This document shows, one piece after another, positions 22,798-34,370 of a stretch of DNA of 64,000 nt. A program made the translations under genes and the position numbers. The notes beneath the pieces were generated by a model that searched no databases, was not told where the DNA came from, and worked only from the letters and a program-made list of their open reading frames with translations. Positions within the stretch are counted from its first letter, which is position 1; every line of letters begins with the position of its first letter. Source of the DNA: Terana coerulea (lineage: Eukaryota > Basidiomycota > Agaricomycetes > Polyporales > Phanerochaetaceae); the NCBI GenBank assembly GCA_024811115.1, contig JAKOGH010000851.1, positions 62,001 through 126,000 of the forward strand. The letters run 5' to 3'.

Positions 22798-24863
22798 ATG
22801 GCCTCAGCATCAGCACTCTCGGCCGCCCTTACAGTGAGCAAGGACAACACGTACGGCGCTGCGTTCATCGGGCTCGCCGCTTCCAGCGCGTGAGTACGCC
22901 AGGATCCTCCACGCAGTGCCTTGGACTCACAAAGCCCCTAGCCTGTACGGAGTATTGTGCGCTCAAACATGGACCTACCTGAGGCGCTATCCACTCGATA
23001 AAACGTTTTACAAGATCTTGGTGTGCTCCATTGCTTGATGGATATGGCTGGTCGGCTTGCTGATCGCCCCTGTTCGCATCCAGGTCCTCGCCCTCTGGTA
23101 CGTTGCACTAGTATGAAATCATGGCCTAATCTCAAATTTTGTGCAGGGCCCTCGAAACTGTAGACCAAGCCTTGATCGCACATGCAGCATACTCTTATAC
23201 TGTAACGTGAGTGCAGGCGCAATGGTATGACCGACGACGACATTGACTTCCTGCGCGATTCCCACAGCAACTGGGGAAACCCACTAGTGCTAATTGCGCC
23301 ACCAGTATGGTTCGTTCGCTCTGAACTTGTAGTCTTGTTCCTCGCTCACAGCTTTTTGTAGGTCTCTTGTCGTAAGTCTCACCCGTTTCTAAGCGTGAAG
23401 CAAACCCACTCAATCGCCCTCTTCCACGAAGATTCAAATCTGCCTCGGGGTGCGTCTTACTCATTTTTCTCGGCCCGAAGATCACTTCCAACAAGCTCAT
23501 CACTTCTCACAGGCTCTCGCGGGATTGGTTGTCAAGATGTACGTTATACTTATTCCATCTGGCAGCCTGATGTTGGTCTCACATCCTTGCCGCCAGGTGC
23601 TTCGCCATGCGCGTGTGGAGATGTAAGAGCGCAAGTCTTGCTTGCCTGAACGGTCGCTGATATCGAGCAGTCAGCAATGGCAACCGTCCCGTGACAGGGT
23701 TCATCGTGAGTGGGAAAGGATCGTCTTGTGGCGCCTGGTGTCTGATTGCGTCCACAGGCACTGCTAGCGCTTGCCCAGATGGTCGTGGCGTGCAGTGAGT
23801 GGCCGTCGCTGTCTCCGAAGGCGCACTGTGTCCTGACCCTTGGTTGCAGTTTATACCGCTAGAGCGTGAGCCCCATTACCCTTTCCGCTCGAAGGCTGGG
23901 CTGTGCTGACGGTAACACCATTAGGCTGGAACTTGCGAGTCTCCTCGACATCACCGATCTTAAGGTTGTCGGCAGCCTCTCGCTGGCGTTGGGCGTCGCC
24001 ACCGACATCTTCACTGCCGGCGCCCTGTGCTTCTTCCTTCGCGGTCTGAAAACAGGCTATTCGAAGTCTGTCCTTCTCGAAGCTCTCGTCCTGCCGATGC
24101 TGACCTCCTGCCAGGGATGATTCACTGGTGAACACGCTCAGCCTATACGCAGTCAACACTGGCGTCTTGACAAGGTAGGCCTCTCTGTCCGAATTCAAGC
24201 CAGGGTGCTCAATCTGTTTTGGTCGAAACAGCGCGATCAGCTTGGTAACGGTGGTTTTGGTACGTACAACACAGCTACACAACTAATATTGAAAGCTGAT
24301 CAGATGCCTTTAGTATAACATCATGCCCGACAATTTCATTTTCATGGCGTTCTACTTTGTGCTCAGTAAACGTGCGTATCTTGTCCTTTCGAGTGTACTC
24401 GGCACTCACCCCGACATCCTGCAGTGTACGCCAACTCCTTCCTCGCCACTCTGAACACCCGCCGCGTGCTGCGCGGCCGCGGGACCGACGCGGAGTCGAA
24501 CACAATGCCGACATTCCTCATGGTCGGCAAGGCACGAAGCGCGGCGAGACGCAGCATGCGTACCCGCCGTCCGCGGCGTCGCGCGTGCGCACGAAGCAGG
24601 ACATGCTGCACTCGCACGCGAGCGCGCTCGAGGTCGAGATTGAGAAGGAGGTCACCGTCACGCGGGACTCGGTGCGTCACTGGTGTTCTGGTACTGTGCA
24701 TGGGAGGCTGAGCTGACGCCAGGTGCGCTACGGTACAGCAGTTTGACCGCGAGTATGCGGACAAAAAACCGCTGACGAGTTTCTCGTGAGCGGCGCCGAC
24801 GCTACCCAGGTGTCGTCAGCTATCGCGATTCCACTCGGGGACGAACGACACTATAAGGTCTGA
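22798..24863 (+). CDS. DUF6534-type multi-pass membrane protein (possible frameshift)
   Basis: Starts MASASALSAALTVSKDNTYG; DNTYGAAFIG followed by ALYGVLCAQTWTYLRRYP is the typical opening of the agaricomycete DUF6534 family. Further exons give ALWALETVDQALIAHAAYSY, VVKMCFAMRVWRFSNGN, DIFTAGALCFFLRGLKTGYS and YNIMPDNFIFMAFYFVLSK, then YANSFLATLNTRR. About seven hydrophobic segments are spread over eight or more short exons. After TMPTFLMVGKA the frame appears to slip (about 24530) into TKRGETQHAYPPSA and an acidic tail; this may be an indel or a missed intron. The end at 24861-24863 is the best guess. Function unknown; likely an integral membrane protein. Confidence 0.7.
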
Positions 24864-25974
24864 CTCGTGAAGGGTGCTCAACTCTACATCTCTACACCCG
24901 CTGGACCCCTTTGTTGCCTCATTGCCACGCGTACCATCACACCTCCGGCGACTTCCCTTCTGCAACCATTCCCGACGTCGTCGTCGTCTTGCGCGCAATT
25001 ATCGGTTCTGGTCCTCTCGTGCTGTCACATTATCCTACCCTTTCTTCGCGCTGCTAGTAAGCATTGCCCTTGTTCTTCTTACTATTTCTTCTTGATGTAT
25101 CATTTCTTCTGTCGATGTGTTCTTGGTTGTAATCACCGTCGCTCGCTTTTGCCACCCTTCGTTTGCCCTTCGTTATAATTTGTCAGTGCAAGCTCGTGTT
25201 GTTGTCAGTCTTTGGTCGCGGAGTAGGTCGTGGTCGTGGTCGTAAACAAATCCTGTACATCTGTGTAGTCTACATCGCAAATGCAAGGCATATGCAACAC
25301 ACTTCAAGTTCAATTTCCTACCCTTACACATTTCTGGTGACTTTTCCTTGTCTGGTATGTTATGGACTCAGGATGCTCGCACAAGTCGTACAACGATATC
25401 GACTTTACTTATCCACTAATGGCGTGGAATAAGGCGCACTTGGACCACCATATACTAGTAAGTTAGGTACTGGCAGGTTCTGGCAAACCAGAAGGTGAGA
25501 ACTTGAAAACCGGCCAAATGAGGAAGTTGACATCTCGGCAATGGGCGCGAATTTCAGGAATATCCTTCGTCTCAACCAGAACAGTTGCAAGCTCGACTCA
25601 GAAGCCCAGACATGAACGTTGAACCGCAACTACAACACCTACTGAGCCGGTACTTCATTTACGACCAAAGCCACCAAACCATGCTTTGATTGCTCGGCAC
25701 GAGCGGGCGCCTCCATCCATAGGATAGCTTGCACCGCCACCGACTCGACTACACTGCACGGATCACAGCCCCCGCCAACTCTATCGACAATGAACATGCC
25801 GGCAATGTGCAAGCTGTCCACGCCCCTCTCTCTCCTACCACCATCTCGTCGAGAGTCTCATACATTGAACCTTCGCAGAGGCTAGGACCCTACCCTTTCG
25901 CCGCCCGCCCTCCAAACCCGCCACCCGACTACCTCTGCCCTTCGCAAGTCCGCCGATAAATCCGCAGCGAAGCG
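24864..25974. other. intergenic, nothing recognised
   Basis: About 1.1 kb. Pyrimidine-rich at 25040-25120. Short ORFs have no recognisable family. Confidence 0.45.
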
Positions 25975-26546
25975 ATGATCCAGCTCGACGAGAACGAGAA
26001 GCGGCAGCAGGCCGAACCGCCAGCGTACACGAATGTAACGGGTACGATGTACCCGCCCGCGCAAACCCCTATGGCGACGGGGCAGGGCTCGCAGCTACAA
26101 GCACATCCAGGACAGGGACAAGGCGCGTACGGCGCAGGCCCTTCGCGACGCCCATGGGCTCGCCGCAGCCGTACCCTGGGACGCCTGGTAGCGGTGTCCC
26201 GCTGCAAGGAATGCCACAGCAGCCGACACCTGCGCAGATGGAGGCGCAGATAGGGAGTCAATACCAGCAACAATGTGCGTTCGCTTAATCCCAATGGTCT
26301 CTGTGACCTGTGCTGATTAGCGTGTTGCTGGATGCGTAGTGCTTGCGAGATGTGCGAGAGGGGAACATGATGTGACGAGGAAATACGGGGCGTGCGGTAT
26401 CATCAGCGCGGTGATGCTATTTCCTATTGGTTTCATTTGCTTGTTGTGAGTATCCTACTTGGAGGCCACATATCCCTATTCACCGTTTTTATGCCAGCAT
26501 GGACGTCGAAGAGAGATGTACACGTTGTGGTGTCAGCATCCAATGA
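25975..26546 (+). CDS. BRI3-like small membrane protein (one-base indel)
   Basis: Starts MIQLDENEKRQQAEPPAYTN, followed by a Pro/Gln/Gly-rich part. After an intron ending near 26339 it reads HDVTRKYGACGIISAVMLFP, then IGFICLL, a hydrophobic hairpin. A last exon encodes MDVEERCTRCGVSIQ to the stop at 26544-26546. A Pro-rich N-terminus, a hydrophobic segment with LFPIG and a terminal CxxCG match brain protein I3 (BRI3) family members, which sit in lysosomal/endosomal membranes in animals. The frame breaks at the C run at 26138-26141: the downstream frame reads FATPMGSPQPYPGTPGSG, which is clearly the true continuation. One base seems missing, most simply an assembly error. Confidence 0.7.
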
Positions 26547-26769
26547 ACGCCCCTCGTCATCGTATCTCTCCATCCTGGACCCTTCCATCCCGGCTTCTCT
26601 ACTCTGCGGACACTATGATATCAGCACGCAAAAATTGCTATTGTAACCACCCCGGGCACCCCGTCATGTATTCCTGCTGCTTCTGGGCTCCAAGCTGTCT
26701 AATTTTCATCATCTCAACTTCAGTTAAACCTAGCAGTGTGAACCGATACTGTCAAACTTGCCGATGTTT

Positions 26770-27090
26770 TTACCATGACTGGCCCCACCCTATACACTTC
26801 ACAGACAAGATCTCCTCAATCTCCATGACCTGCTGATACTCCTCTCCCTGTTGCAGTACATGATCAACTTCAGCACCAATTGCCACGAGCATGCCTTCAG
26901 TTGCATACTTCGGCCTCCAGACGACGTCGTCAGCTCGGCCGTCTCGCAGAACCCGTGCTTGCTCATTGCGTAGCCGATTGTCTTAGAGATGTCTACCACA
27001 TACGTTCACCATCCTCGCGTATGGCGAGCCGCGGTACATGATAGCCGTTCACCTCGTACCCAACGAAAGTGCCTACGGGCCTGCTCCGAA
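26770..27090 (-). pseudogene. NmrA-like C-terminal fragment (third family copy)
   Basis: Minus strand 26770-26967 reads as RADDVVWRPKYATEGMLVAI then GAEVDHVLQQGEEYQQ, aligning to the C-terminus of the gene at 28714-30159 (LLGWKPKYGPEGILASIGPE). Upstream to about 27090 a weaker match (VNGYHV, REDGER) corresponds to its GYYFAENGE region, with a stop in between. No N-terminal part is present. Relict of the same family duplicated at 28.7-32.8 kb. Confidence 0.65.
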
Positions 27091-27136
27091 TCTTTCACCC
27101 GAAGGTATTCGCTTACTGGAAATACAAAGTCTCTAT

Positions 27137-28038
27137 CTATGCACCTATATGAATATAGTTGACCCATCTCTCCAAAGCATCCAGGGCCTTTGCCTCAGTC
27201 AGTTTCTTCCTCAGCCTCCTCGTCGCGACACACAAAGCCCGCGCCGCTCTCTTATGACCTACTTCCGGAGGGTATCGTTCGTCCGTCTCGCCAAGCATTT
27301 CCTGGTAAAAGGATTTCGCCAGGTCAGGTCCGTCCTCGTCTTTCATCTGCCACACGGTCCCGACGACGCTGCGAAACCCCGAGAGCTGCATTGCCGCGGC
27401 AAGGTGGAGAGCTTCCTCCGACGTGCTTCCACTTGTCTGCTCCGCCGTATGGCAAGCTGACAGAAAGGCGAACTCGGCGTCCGGGATGTGCGAACGGATG
27501 ATTTGGAGTAAGGTGAGCGGCTCCCCGTTGAAGAGCTTGAACGCGGACTGAAACGGCTCTCCAGGAACCTGATGGCCATGGCACGCTAAGTGTACCCAAT
27601 TCGCAGCTTGCGGACAGCCTTCGAACCACATCGTCGGCCGTCGCCTCGCTCCCTTTCACTACCACCAAGGTCAGCTTCGGCTCAAGATGCTGTAGAACGG
27701 TCAGTTCCTGTTGGACATCTCGCAAGAAGTCGTCGACCTGAGCAACAGCCAGCAGCGTCGAGGAATGGCCCTCCCGAGGTCTTCGTGCGCTTAAACGCGC
27801 TTCGATCAAAGCGGCAAGAGCGGGAGTGTAGGACAAAATATAGATGTCGGGGAGGTGTTTTTTTGACTTCGATTGAGTGCCTCGGGTTTCGGGAGTCGGT
27901 CCTGCCGCATGGAGAGGCAGACCGCAAAGTACGGATGTCGGGCACCACCAGATCCGTAATCCATGCTCAATTCCGATCGTCTGTAGAGCACCGACCACTA
28001 GGCCAACCAACGAGCCCCATAATACCTCCAGAGACCGC
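27137..28038 (-). pseudogene. CHAT-domain protease-like gene, truncated
   Basis: Contains the C-terminal CHAT domain (caspase family, 'caspase HetF associated with TPRs'). RIWWCPTSVLCGLPLHAAGP leads to the catalytic His in WVHLACHGHQVPG and the catalytic Cys in FAFLSACHTAEQ. GFRSVVGTVWQMKDEDGP, ending HIGA, closes the domain. Fungal members normally carry N-terminal TPR repeats; none lie upstream, where the open frame begins near 28038 just after an AG that looks like a splice acceptor, with no convincing earlier exon. The frame slips by one base at about 27598-27608, between RRLSASC and NWVHLACHG. The catalytic pair is intact. Probably a remnant; the N-terminal loss is firmer than the one-base slip. 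Confidence 0.7.
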
Positions 28039-28713
28039 TATAACGTGCTTCGGTACTCACTCGGCTTGGATCCTAAACTCCCTCGACTGAGACAGTCCAG
28101 TACTACAGCCGCCGCCGTGCGCCTTGGATACGGCAGTGCATGGAAACAGAGACCGAAGCTCTGCCTTTCGCCCACGGTCACGAGCCGTGCTGGCGGTTAT
28201 ACGAGTCGTTTCGACTGTTGATACTTAGACGAGGGCATGGAAGCGGGGATCAAGTGAGTGCAGCCGAATTTGGCAAGCAGAGGCTTTAAAATCAAACACG
28301 ACCACACAATCAGACTGGTTGCCGTCTCGCCGACGTAGATGCTCGGTTAGGGAGGGTGATGCACTTTTGTATCTGCTAGTGAAGCGTGGTCGGCTTCGAC
28401 TTGGTATTCACCATCTGCGCGATGTTCCGGTCGTCAACTTAGACAAGCTGAGTACTTACTGTACCAGTGAAGCGCCCAGTAACTGTGAAGATTAATGTGT
28501 TCACGCTATAGTAGCCTTGTTTCGTAGGTTGCCTTTATATTTGCAACACAGAAAAATATGTAGCATGGATACCCAGGCAGTGGCAAATGACTCAAAGACA
28601 CTCCAGGCAGCCCGCAGCACATGGATTTGTGTCCGATGGATGATATTTCCCGGTGCTGCTATGAGTGCCTACAACATTACACATTATGCTGATCTCAGCC
28701 CCATCCGATATTT
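28039..28713. other. intergenic, nothing recognised
   Basis: About 670 bp upstream of the CHAT remnant; no TPR-coding exon was found. Confidence 0.45.
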
Positions 28714-30159
28714 CTAGTTCTTCTTCTGTTGTTTGAGGATGAAATCGATCTCAGGACCAATGCTCGCGAGTATGCCCTCCGGGCCGTATTTGGGCTTCCA
28801 GCCAAGAAGAGATCTCGCATGATTCGCGCGGCCGCGAGAATTGCTTCCCATGTAGTTGCCCCACAACTGAGACACTGTGTGAACGTTCGTAACGTCAGAT
28901 GGAAAAGTGAAGCGTACCTCAGAACCAAAATGCTTAGCAAGCTCCTCGCCCGTTAACGCTGTCGGCTCGTCCGACTTGAGCAGCCCACGCTCGACCGCAG
29001 CCCGTCCAATCTCCTTGGACACACCGTACCACAGACACTCGCCGTTCTCCGCAAAGTAGTAGCCCTTGATACCGTGATCGACGTTGTCGGCACCTTTCTC
29101 TACGATGGTGTCGTAGAGATGGATGTACAAGTCCGCGGCTGTGAAGCGCAACCTGTCAGAGGGGAAGACAAGATGCTGGATATAGCCATAACTTACTGTC
29201 GTCGATGTGAACGTTGATCCAAATAGCTTGCCCCTTGCCCACCATGCCTGGTTGTCCTCTGTCCAGCGCGGCTTTGATAAAGATAGGAATCGCTATTGAT
29301 ATAGGGTTCTGGATGCCCGCATCCACTAGAGGAGTCTTTGCTATGCCGTAAATTAGGCTGGGAAGAATAACGTACGTCCGCGCGTATCCTATGCTGTGCG
29401 TCAGAAACAATCGGTCATCAATAAACGCTTGGACGCACCCTCTGCGTCGGCTTCGAAAGTCAATAGATCAACATCGCGGTGCAAAGCAGTGGGCTTAATG
29501 TTCGCCATTTGCTCGAAATTTGTATCGTCGTACACAAGGTCTGTGATACCAAGTCCTTTTGTCTCTTGGCCTTCCATTAGAACACCTGAGATGGGACACA
29601 GATTAGCGAGCTTGTTCATGCCAGCTGGCCTGAGAGGGCTCGAGGCATTTACCTGTGCCGGACTAGCCATAGATGAGCGTTAGAATAAACGATGCCTACA
29701 AAATTGTCTTTGGCCGACGTACAGTATGGATCAGGATAGGAACATCCCCGAGCTCGGCGTGTCTCTGCTTCAGGCCTCTGAGAATAGCCTTGATAGCGTC
29801 CGAGTCGTCAGCATCCGCCTGTAAAGCCGTCAGTATGCGCGCCTCACTGCTCTAATATATGCGCACTTACACAGGAGAAGACCACGTGTGCATCCTTCGC
29901 GAGCTGCTCGAGCAGTGGGAGATCTTTCGTGGACCCAACCACAGACTTGACACCGAACGCCTCGAGCTTCTTGGCCTTCTCCGCCGAGCGTACAAGTGCT
30001 GTTATAGCAAAAGTACTCGCGCTCGCATGAGTCAGGAGACGCGAAAGGACAGAGCCTCCGATATAGCCTGATGCAGAGGTTCAGCGAGAAGTCGCGCGTA
30101 CTGTAACAATGCAGCTTACCAGTGGCAGCGATGAAGAAAATTGGGACCTTAGTCGACAT
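28714..30159 (-). CDS. NmrA-like NAD(P)-binding family protein, intact tandem copy 1
   Basis: Starts MSTKVPIFFIAATG. The second exon (around 30000-30070) encodes the glycine-rich Rossmann turn region and LVRSAEKAKKLEAFGV-type sequence. Later exons read DADDSDAIKAILRGLKQRHA, GLGITDLVYDDTNFEQM, DVDLLTFEADAEG, IGYARTYVILPSLIYGIAKT and RANHARSLLGWKPKYGPEGI to the stop at 28714-28716. All exon joins keep frame. The extended-SDR/NmrA fold uses NAD(P) but many members are redox sensors with poor catalysis. YARTYVILPSLIYG is where SDRs of this class place the P-rich loop. Substrate unknown. A related but broken copy lies upstream on the same strand at 31359-32805. Confidence 0.8.
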
Positions 30160-30654
30160 TGTGACAGCTTTCTGAGCTTTGGTGAGGTGGTGGCCTGGAG
30201 AGAAATCCAGTCACGGTGTCAATATCAGGCGCACATTGGTCTGGCTATATAAATCGTGGAAGGCTGGATGAATAAGCACAGCTCCCAGTGTCTGGTGTGC
30301 GAGCTTGAGGCTGCATTAGTCAGCCTGAAAACTAAAGCGCTCTTCCCACTACACACCTCTACACACTCATTCCGCCCATGGATTTGGGGACACTAGTACT
30401 CTTCCTCTCGGGCTATTCCTTCAAGTTGTGTGCGACCTCCGCAGCCGCACGCAAGAAGTGGGCCAGGATTTTGAAGATCTAGCGAAGCGAAGTTGTTTAT
30501 CACCGATAGCACTAGTCAAGTCGCCTCCACTCTCGGTGCAGTAATTTCCGGTCGGGATATGACCGAGCATGGTCTGAGGCCGAGAGGAGAGGTGCAGGAG
30601 GTGTAGTCACAAGTCAAGTGTAAGTTCAATCATGATCGAACGCCCGTATTTATG

Positions 30655-30705
30655 CCGCGCCATCAATGCCGCTTTGATGGCGGGATGTTGTGACTTATTT
30701 GGTAT
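30655..30705 (-). repeat. R1 repeat end fragment, copy C
   Basis: GCTTTGATGGCGGGATGTTG with flanks matches the outer end of R1 copies A (12527-12570, reverse) and B (33228-33280). It sits upstream of NmrA-like copy 1 as copy B does for copy 2. Confidence 0.65.
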
Positions 30706-31358
30706 TGCCTCGGCCTCATTGTGCTTGTTTTTGCAACTCTCTTACAGAGCTGTTACAGACACACGGATAACCACGAGCTGTTAAATATGGGGGTAGGACC
30801 TTGGTCAGCGTCCTACCGATTTTGATTGGCCGGTCAGTCAAAGGATTGATTATCTGACCTATTTGACTTTTACCGGTCAGTGATCTGGTAAGTACATGTG
30901 CATTTACTGGCAGCATGGAAGCCCACCGTGTGCAGCGGCGAGAAACACTCAGTTTCAAACGGAAGAACAGGATTAAACTTTGTAGACGGAAGAAAGACTG
31001 TGGTAAGTACATGTTGTGGGTAGCTACGAGCGGGACACGGCGTACCTTCGTAGACGGAAGAAAGACTGAGGTTCCGTCAACGAGGGAGGAGAGGTTTATA
31101 TACGAGAGGATGTGGGAAAGGTGAGTCTTCGGAGAACGGTCGCTGAAAGTGAACTGCCTTCCATACGTGGAAGGAGGGCTACTGGGAAAGGTAAAGCGCG
31201 TACGGTACGAGGTGTGAGGCAGGGGATATGTATGTAGATGTAAGAGAATGTGTAGTAGTTGTGTAACATATGCGAACTGTGTCTCCGAGTGCATTTGACT
31301 ACGAACACTACATACGACGTTTCGCGGGTTGCGCTGGTGGCAGCCCCGCCGACTATTA
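30706..31358. other. duplication spacer with short direct repeats
   Basis: Spacer between the two NmrA-like copies. GTAGACGGAAGAAAGACTG occurs twice, near 30977 and near 31049, 72 bp apart, and GGTAAGTACATGT occurs at about 30888 and 31000. A long minus-strand ORF spanning it is spurious, as it starts inside copy 2 in the wrong frame. Confidence 0.5.
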
Positions 31359-32805
31359 CTAGTTCTTATTCTGCTGCTGGAGAATAAAATCGACCTCGGG
31401 GCCGATGCTTCCGAGGGCGCCCTCCGCGCCATACTTGGGCTTCCAGCCAAGAAGAGACCTCGCGTGGTTCGCGCGGCCACGAGAGTTGCCCCCATAATGT
31501 TTCCAACCATCTGAGGCACTGTCTATGAGCACTCATTGCAACAGACGAAATAAAAGGCGTGCCTCAGAACCGAAGTACTTGACAACCTCTTCATCCGTGA
31601 ACGCTGTTGGCTCATCTGTCTTATGCAACCCACGCTCGACCAGCGCACGTCCAATCCCCTTGGATAAATCGTACAATACGGAGTCGCCGTTCTCGACGAA
31701 GTAGTAGCCCTTGATGCCGTGATCGACGTTGTCCGGCACCTTTGTCTACAATGGTGTCGTAGAGACGGATGTACAAGTCCGCGGCTGCAAAGCGCGACCT
31801 GTCAGAGGGGAAGACAGGATGCTGGATATAGAAGCAGCTTACTGTCATCAATGTGAACGCTGACCCAGATATTTTGCCCCTTGCCCACCACACCCGTTTG
31901 GCCTCTGTCCAGCGCGGCTTTGATAAAGATGGGAATCGCTATAGATACCGGGTTCTGGATGCCTGCATCCACTAGAGGGATTCTTTGCAATGCCGTAGAT
32001 CAAACCGGGAAGAACAACGTATGTTCGTGCATATCCTGTACTTGTGTGTAAGCAAATATCGGTCATGGAAGGACGAAGACGCACCCTCCGCATCGGCTTC
32101 AAAGGTCAGCAGATCAACGTCGCGGTGCAAAGCAGTAGGCTTGATGTTTGCGATTTGCTCAAAATTCGTATCGTCGTATACGAGGTCTGTAATACCTAGC
32201 CCTTTCGTCCCTTGGCCTTCAATCAGTATAGCTGAGACGAAGAAACGGTTAGCGAGCTCATTCATGCCAGCCCCACCGAGAGGACTTGAGTGATTCACCT
32301 GTACCGGACTATTCCAGATAAGTGTCAGAACGAGTAGTGGCTCCCAATGCAATTTTGGTCGACGTACAGTATGGATAAGTATAGGAACATCTCCACACTC
32401 GGTGTGTCTCTGCTTTAGGCCTCTGAGAATAGCCTTCACAGCGTCCGCGTCGTCAGCATCCGCCTACAAAAGACGTCAGTATGTGTACATAACATGTCCA
32501 ATCCGCATCCACTCACACAGGAGAAGACCACATGCGCATCCTTTGCGAGCTGTTCAAGCAGTGGGAGATCTTTCGTGGACCCAACCGCAGGTTTGACACC
32601 GAACGCCTCAAGCTTCTTGGCTTTTTCCACGGAGCGTACAAGTACTGTTATAGCAAAGGTACTCGCGCTCGCATGAGTCAGGAGACGCGAAAGGACAGAG
32701 CCTCCGATATAGCCTCACGCAGAAGTTCAGTAAGGAGTCGCCCGCATCCGGACAATGTGGCTTACCGGTGGCAGCAATGAGGAGAATTGGGACCTTGGAC
32801 GACAT
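31359..32805 (-). pseudogene. NmrA-like family protein, damaged tandem copy 2
   Basis: Same architecture and intron positions as 28714-30159: starts MSSKVPILLIAATG and keeps GLGITDLVYDDTNFEQI and TGYARTYVVLPGLIYGIAK. Lesions relative to copy 1: one extra C at about 31975-31985 (IAKNP, LVDAG), one extra G at about 31730 (GAxDNVDHG), and one base short in the C run at 31489-31493 on the plus strand (MG, NSRGR). The intron near 31560 has a GC donor (GCACGC) where copy 1 has GT. Three frame lesions point to a pseudogene, although all are homopolymer-type. Upstream flanks of the two copies are also homologous (30160-30710 and 32806-33290), so the duplication unit is about 2 kb. Confidence 0.7.
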
Positions 32806-33227
32806 GCTGATGGTTTTCAGAGCTTTCCGGGGCGAATGTATCAGGTCAATAATTGGTCTGATCATATAAATATGTAGGGAAAGCAAACGATGAATCAGCA
32901 CGTCTCCCAATGGCCGGTGTACTAGCGTGAAACTGCATTAGTCAGGTATGGGGCCTGGAAGCTAAAGAGCCCTAACTAGTGCACACTCATTGAGCCTATG
33001 GCCATAACTTATATTCGGTGAACACTCTTGCTCCTGGGCCGTTCCTTATGTGCTACCTCCGCGGTCGCCCGTAAGAAGTGGGCCAGGATTCTGAGGATCT
33101 GACGAAGCACATCTGCTTATCATTGATAGCCCTGGTCACGTCACATCCACTGTAAGTGCAGTCATTTGCGGTCGGGATATGACTGGGCACGGTCGGAAGA
33201 CGCAAGTTCACGGTGCAATAAGCGCTG

Positions 33228-33952
33228 CCAGAGCCGCTTTGATGGCGGGATGTTGTGGTTTGTTTGGCTTCGTCTCGGGCGATTAAAAATCCTCGTCGCT
33301 TTCTGCTTTTGACACCGTTCACGACAGCCCGAACACCGCGATGCTCATCCCACACAGGACGCTTCAACGTCCATACTCGTGAGCGGGTTAAGGTCTGAGG
33401 ATTCCACGTTCCCCTCGATCGACTCTAGCAGGGTCCCGTCTTAACGGACGGAGCGACATATCAGTAACATGGCCGCGCACTGCAGACTGCAGAGACCGAC
33501 TCCGGTGGTGGCATAGGTCCGCCCAGCCGACCACGCGGAAACGAGCAAGGGAGCCGACCCCGGGCATTGCGTGTGCCTTGGAAAGTGTCGTGGGGACTGG
33601 GAATTGCGCAGGTGTGTTCTACAGTCCTTCATCCGCTCCACTCCCTCTTGCAAGGGTCCGAACATTATGACCCGTGGCCGCGCCCCGCGGATCGTTCTGG
33701 TCAAATGGTTGTGCGATTGTGCGCTGAGCTGGGGCGAAATGCCCAGTTCGGCGTACACATCTGCACGCCGGGATGCAATGAGAAGGACAAGTTTAGACCA
33801 TGACCCTGCGCGACCCCTTCAGTTCACTTTGCGGTCCTCAGCAACTCGTTGCTGGGGAACTCGATTCAGACTACTCTTGGGCTGTCGTCCTCTACACAAT
33901 TTTTCTCCTGTCTTTGATGCTTCGTCGCGTCTTGGCTTTGCAACTGTGCCTC
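33228..33952 (-). repeat. dispersed repeat R1, copy B
   Basis: Reverse-complement match to 11838-12570 over about 725 bp with many substitutions, sharing the CGAGTTCCCCAGCAACGA block and the GATGGCGGGATGTTGTGG end. The conserved coding-like frame reads HFAVLSNSLLGNSIQT here, against HFAVLSDSLLGNSIQT in copy A. It lies upstream of NmrA-like copy 2. Confidence 0.7.
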
Positions 33953-34370
33953 CGCTACTGTCGGTATGTTCCTTGTTCTTTACGTTCTACACTGGGTTCG
34001 CAAATAATGATATCAGACAGACAGATGAACAAGCGCGATGGAATCCTTAGGATATTAGGTTGTGTTTCTATCGTGCATTTTTGCACTGTGTGTACGCCCT
34101 CATATGCTCTGTGTGCCATGAAAACTACTGTCCGCCTCCCGAGTCTGTGAATAGAAGAAATCTTGACCTTGTGCGCGGCACCTGCAAGTTGCAGCTGAGT
34201 TAGATGATATCCCATGACATCACTTCGATCCTCGCCGTCTACGTCGAGGTTGATAAGGGAACAGATCGAATATCACCCAGGCAGTCCAGAAAGTGGTAAT
34301 GCACACGTCCGAGGACACACGACATCCCCAACACTCCCATCGACCACGACCACATCATCCACAGCCTACC
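33953..34370. other. promoter-side intergenic region
   Basis: About 420 bp between R1 copy B and the FAD oxidase ATG. No gene or clear TATA box recognised. Confidence 0.4.

Noticed and set aside
30716..31519. 267-aa open frame on the minus strand
   Set aside because: It starts inside NmrA-like copy 2 in a shifted frame and runs through repeat spacer; composition and lack of family resemblance make it a shadow.
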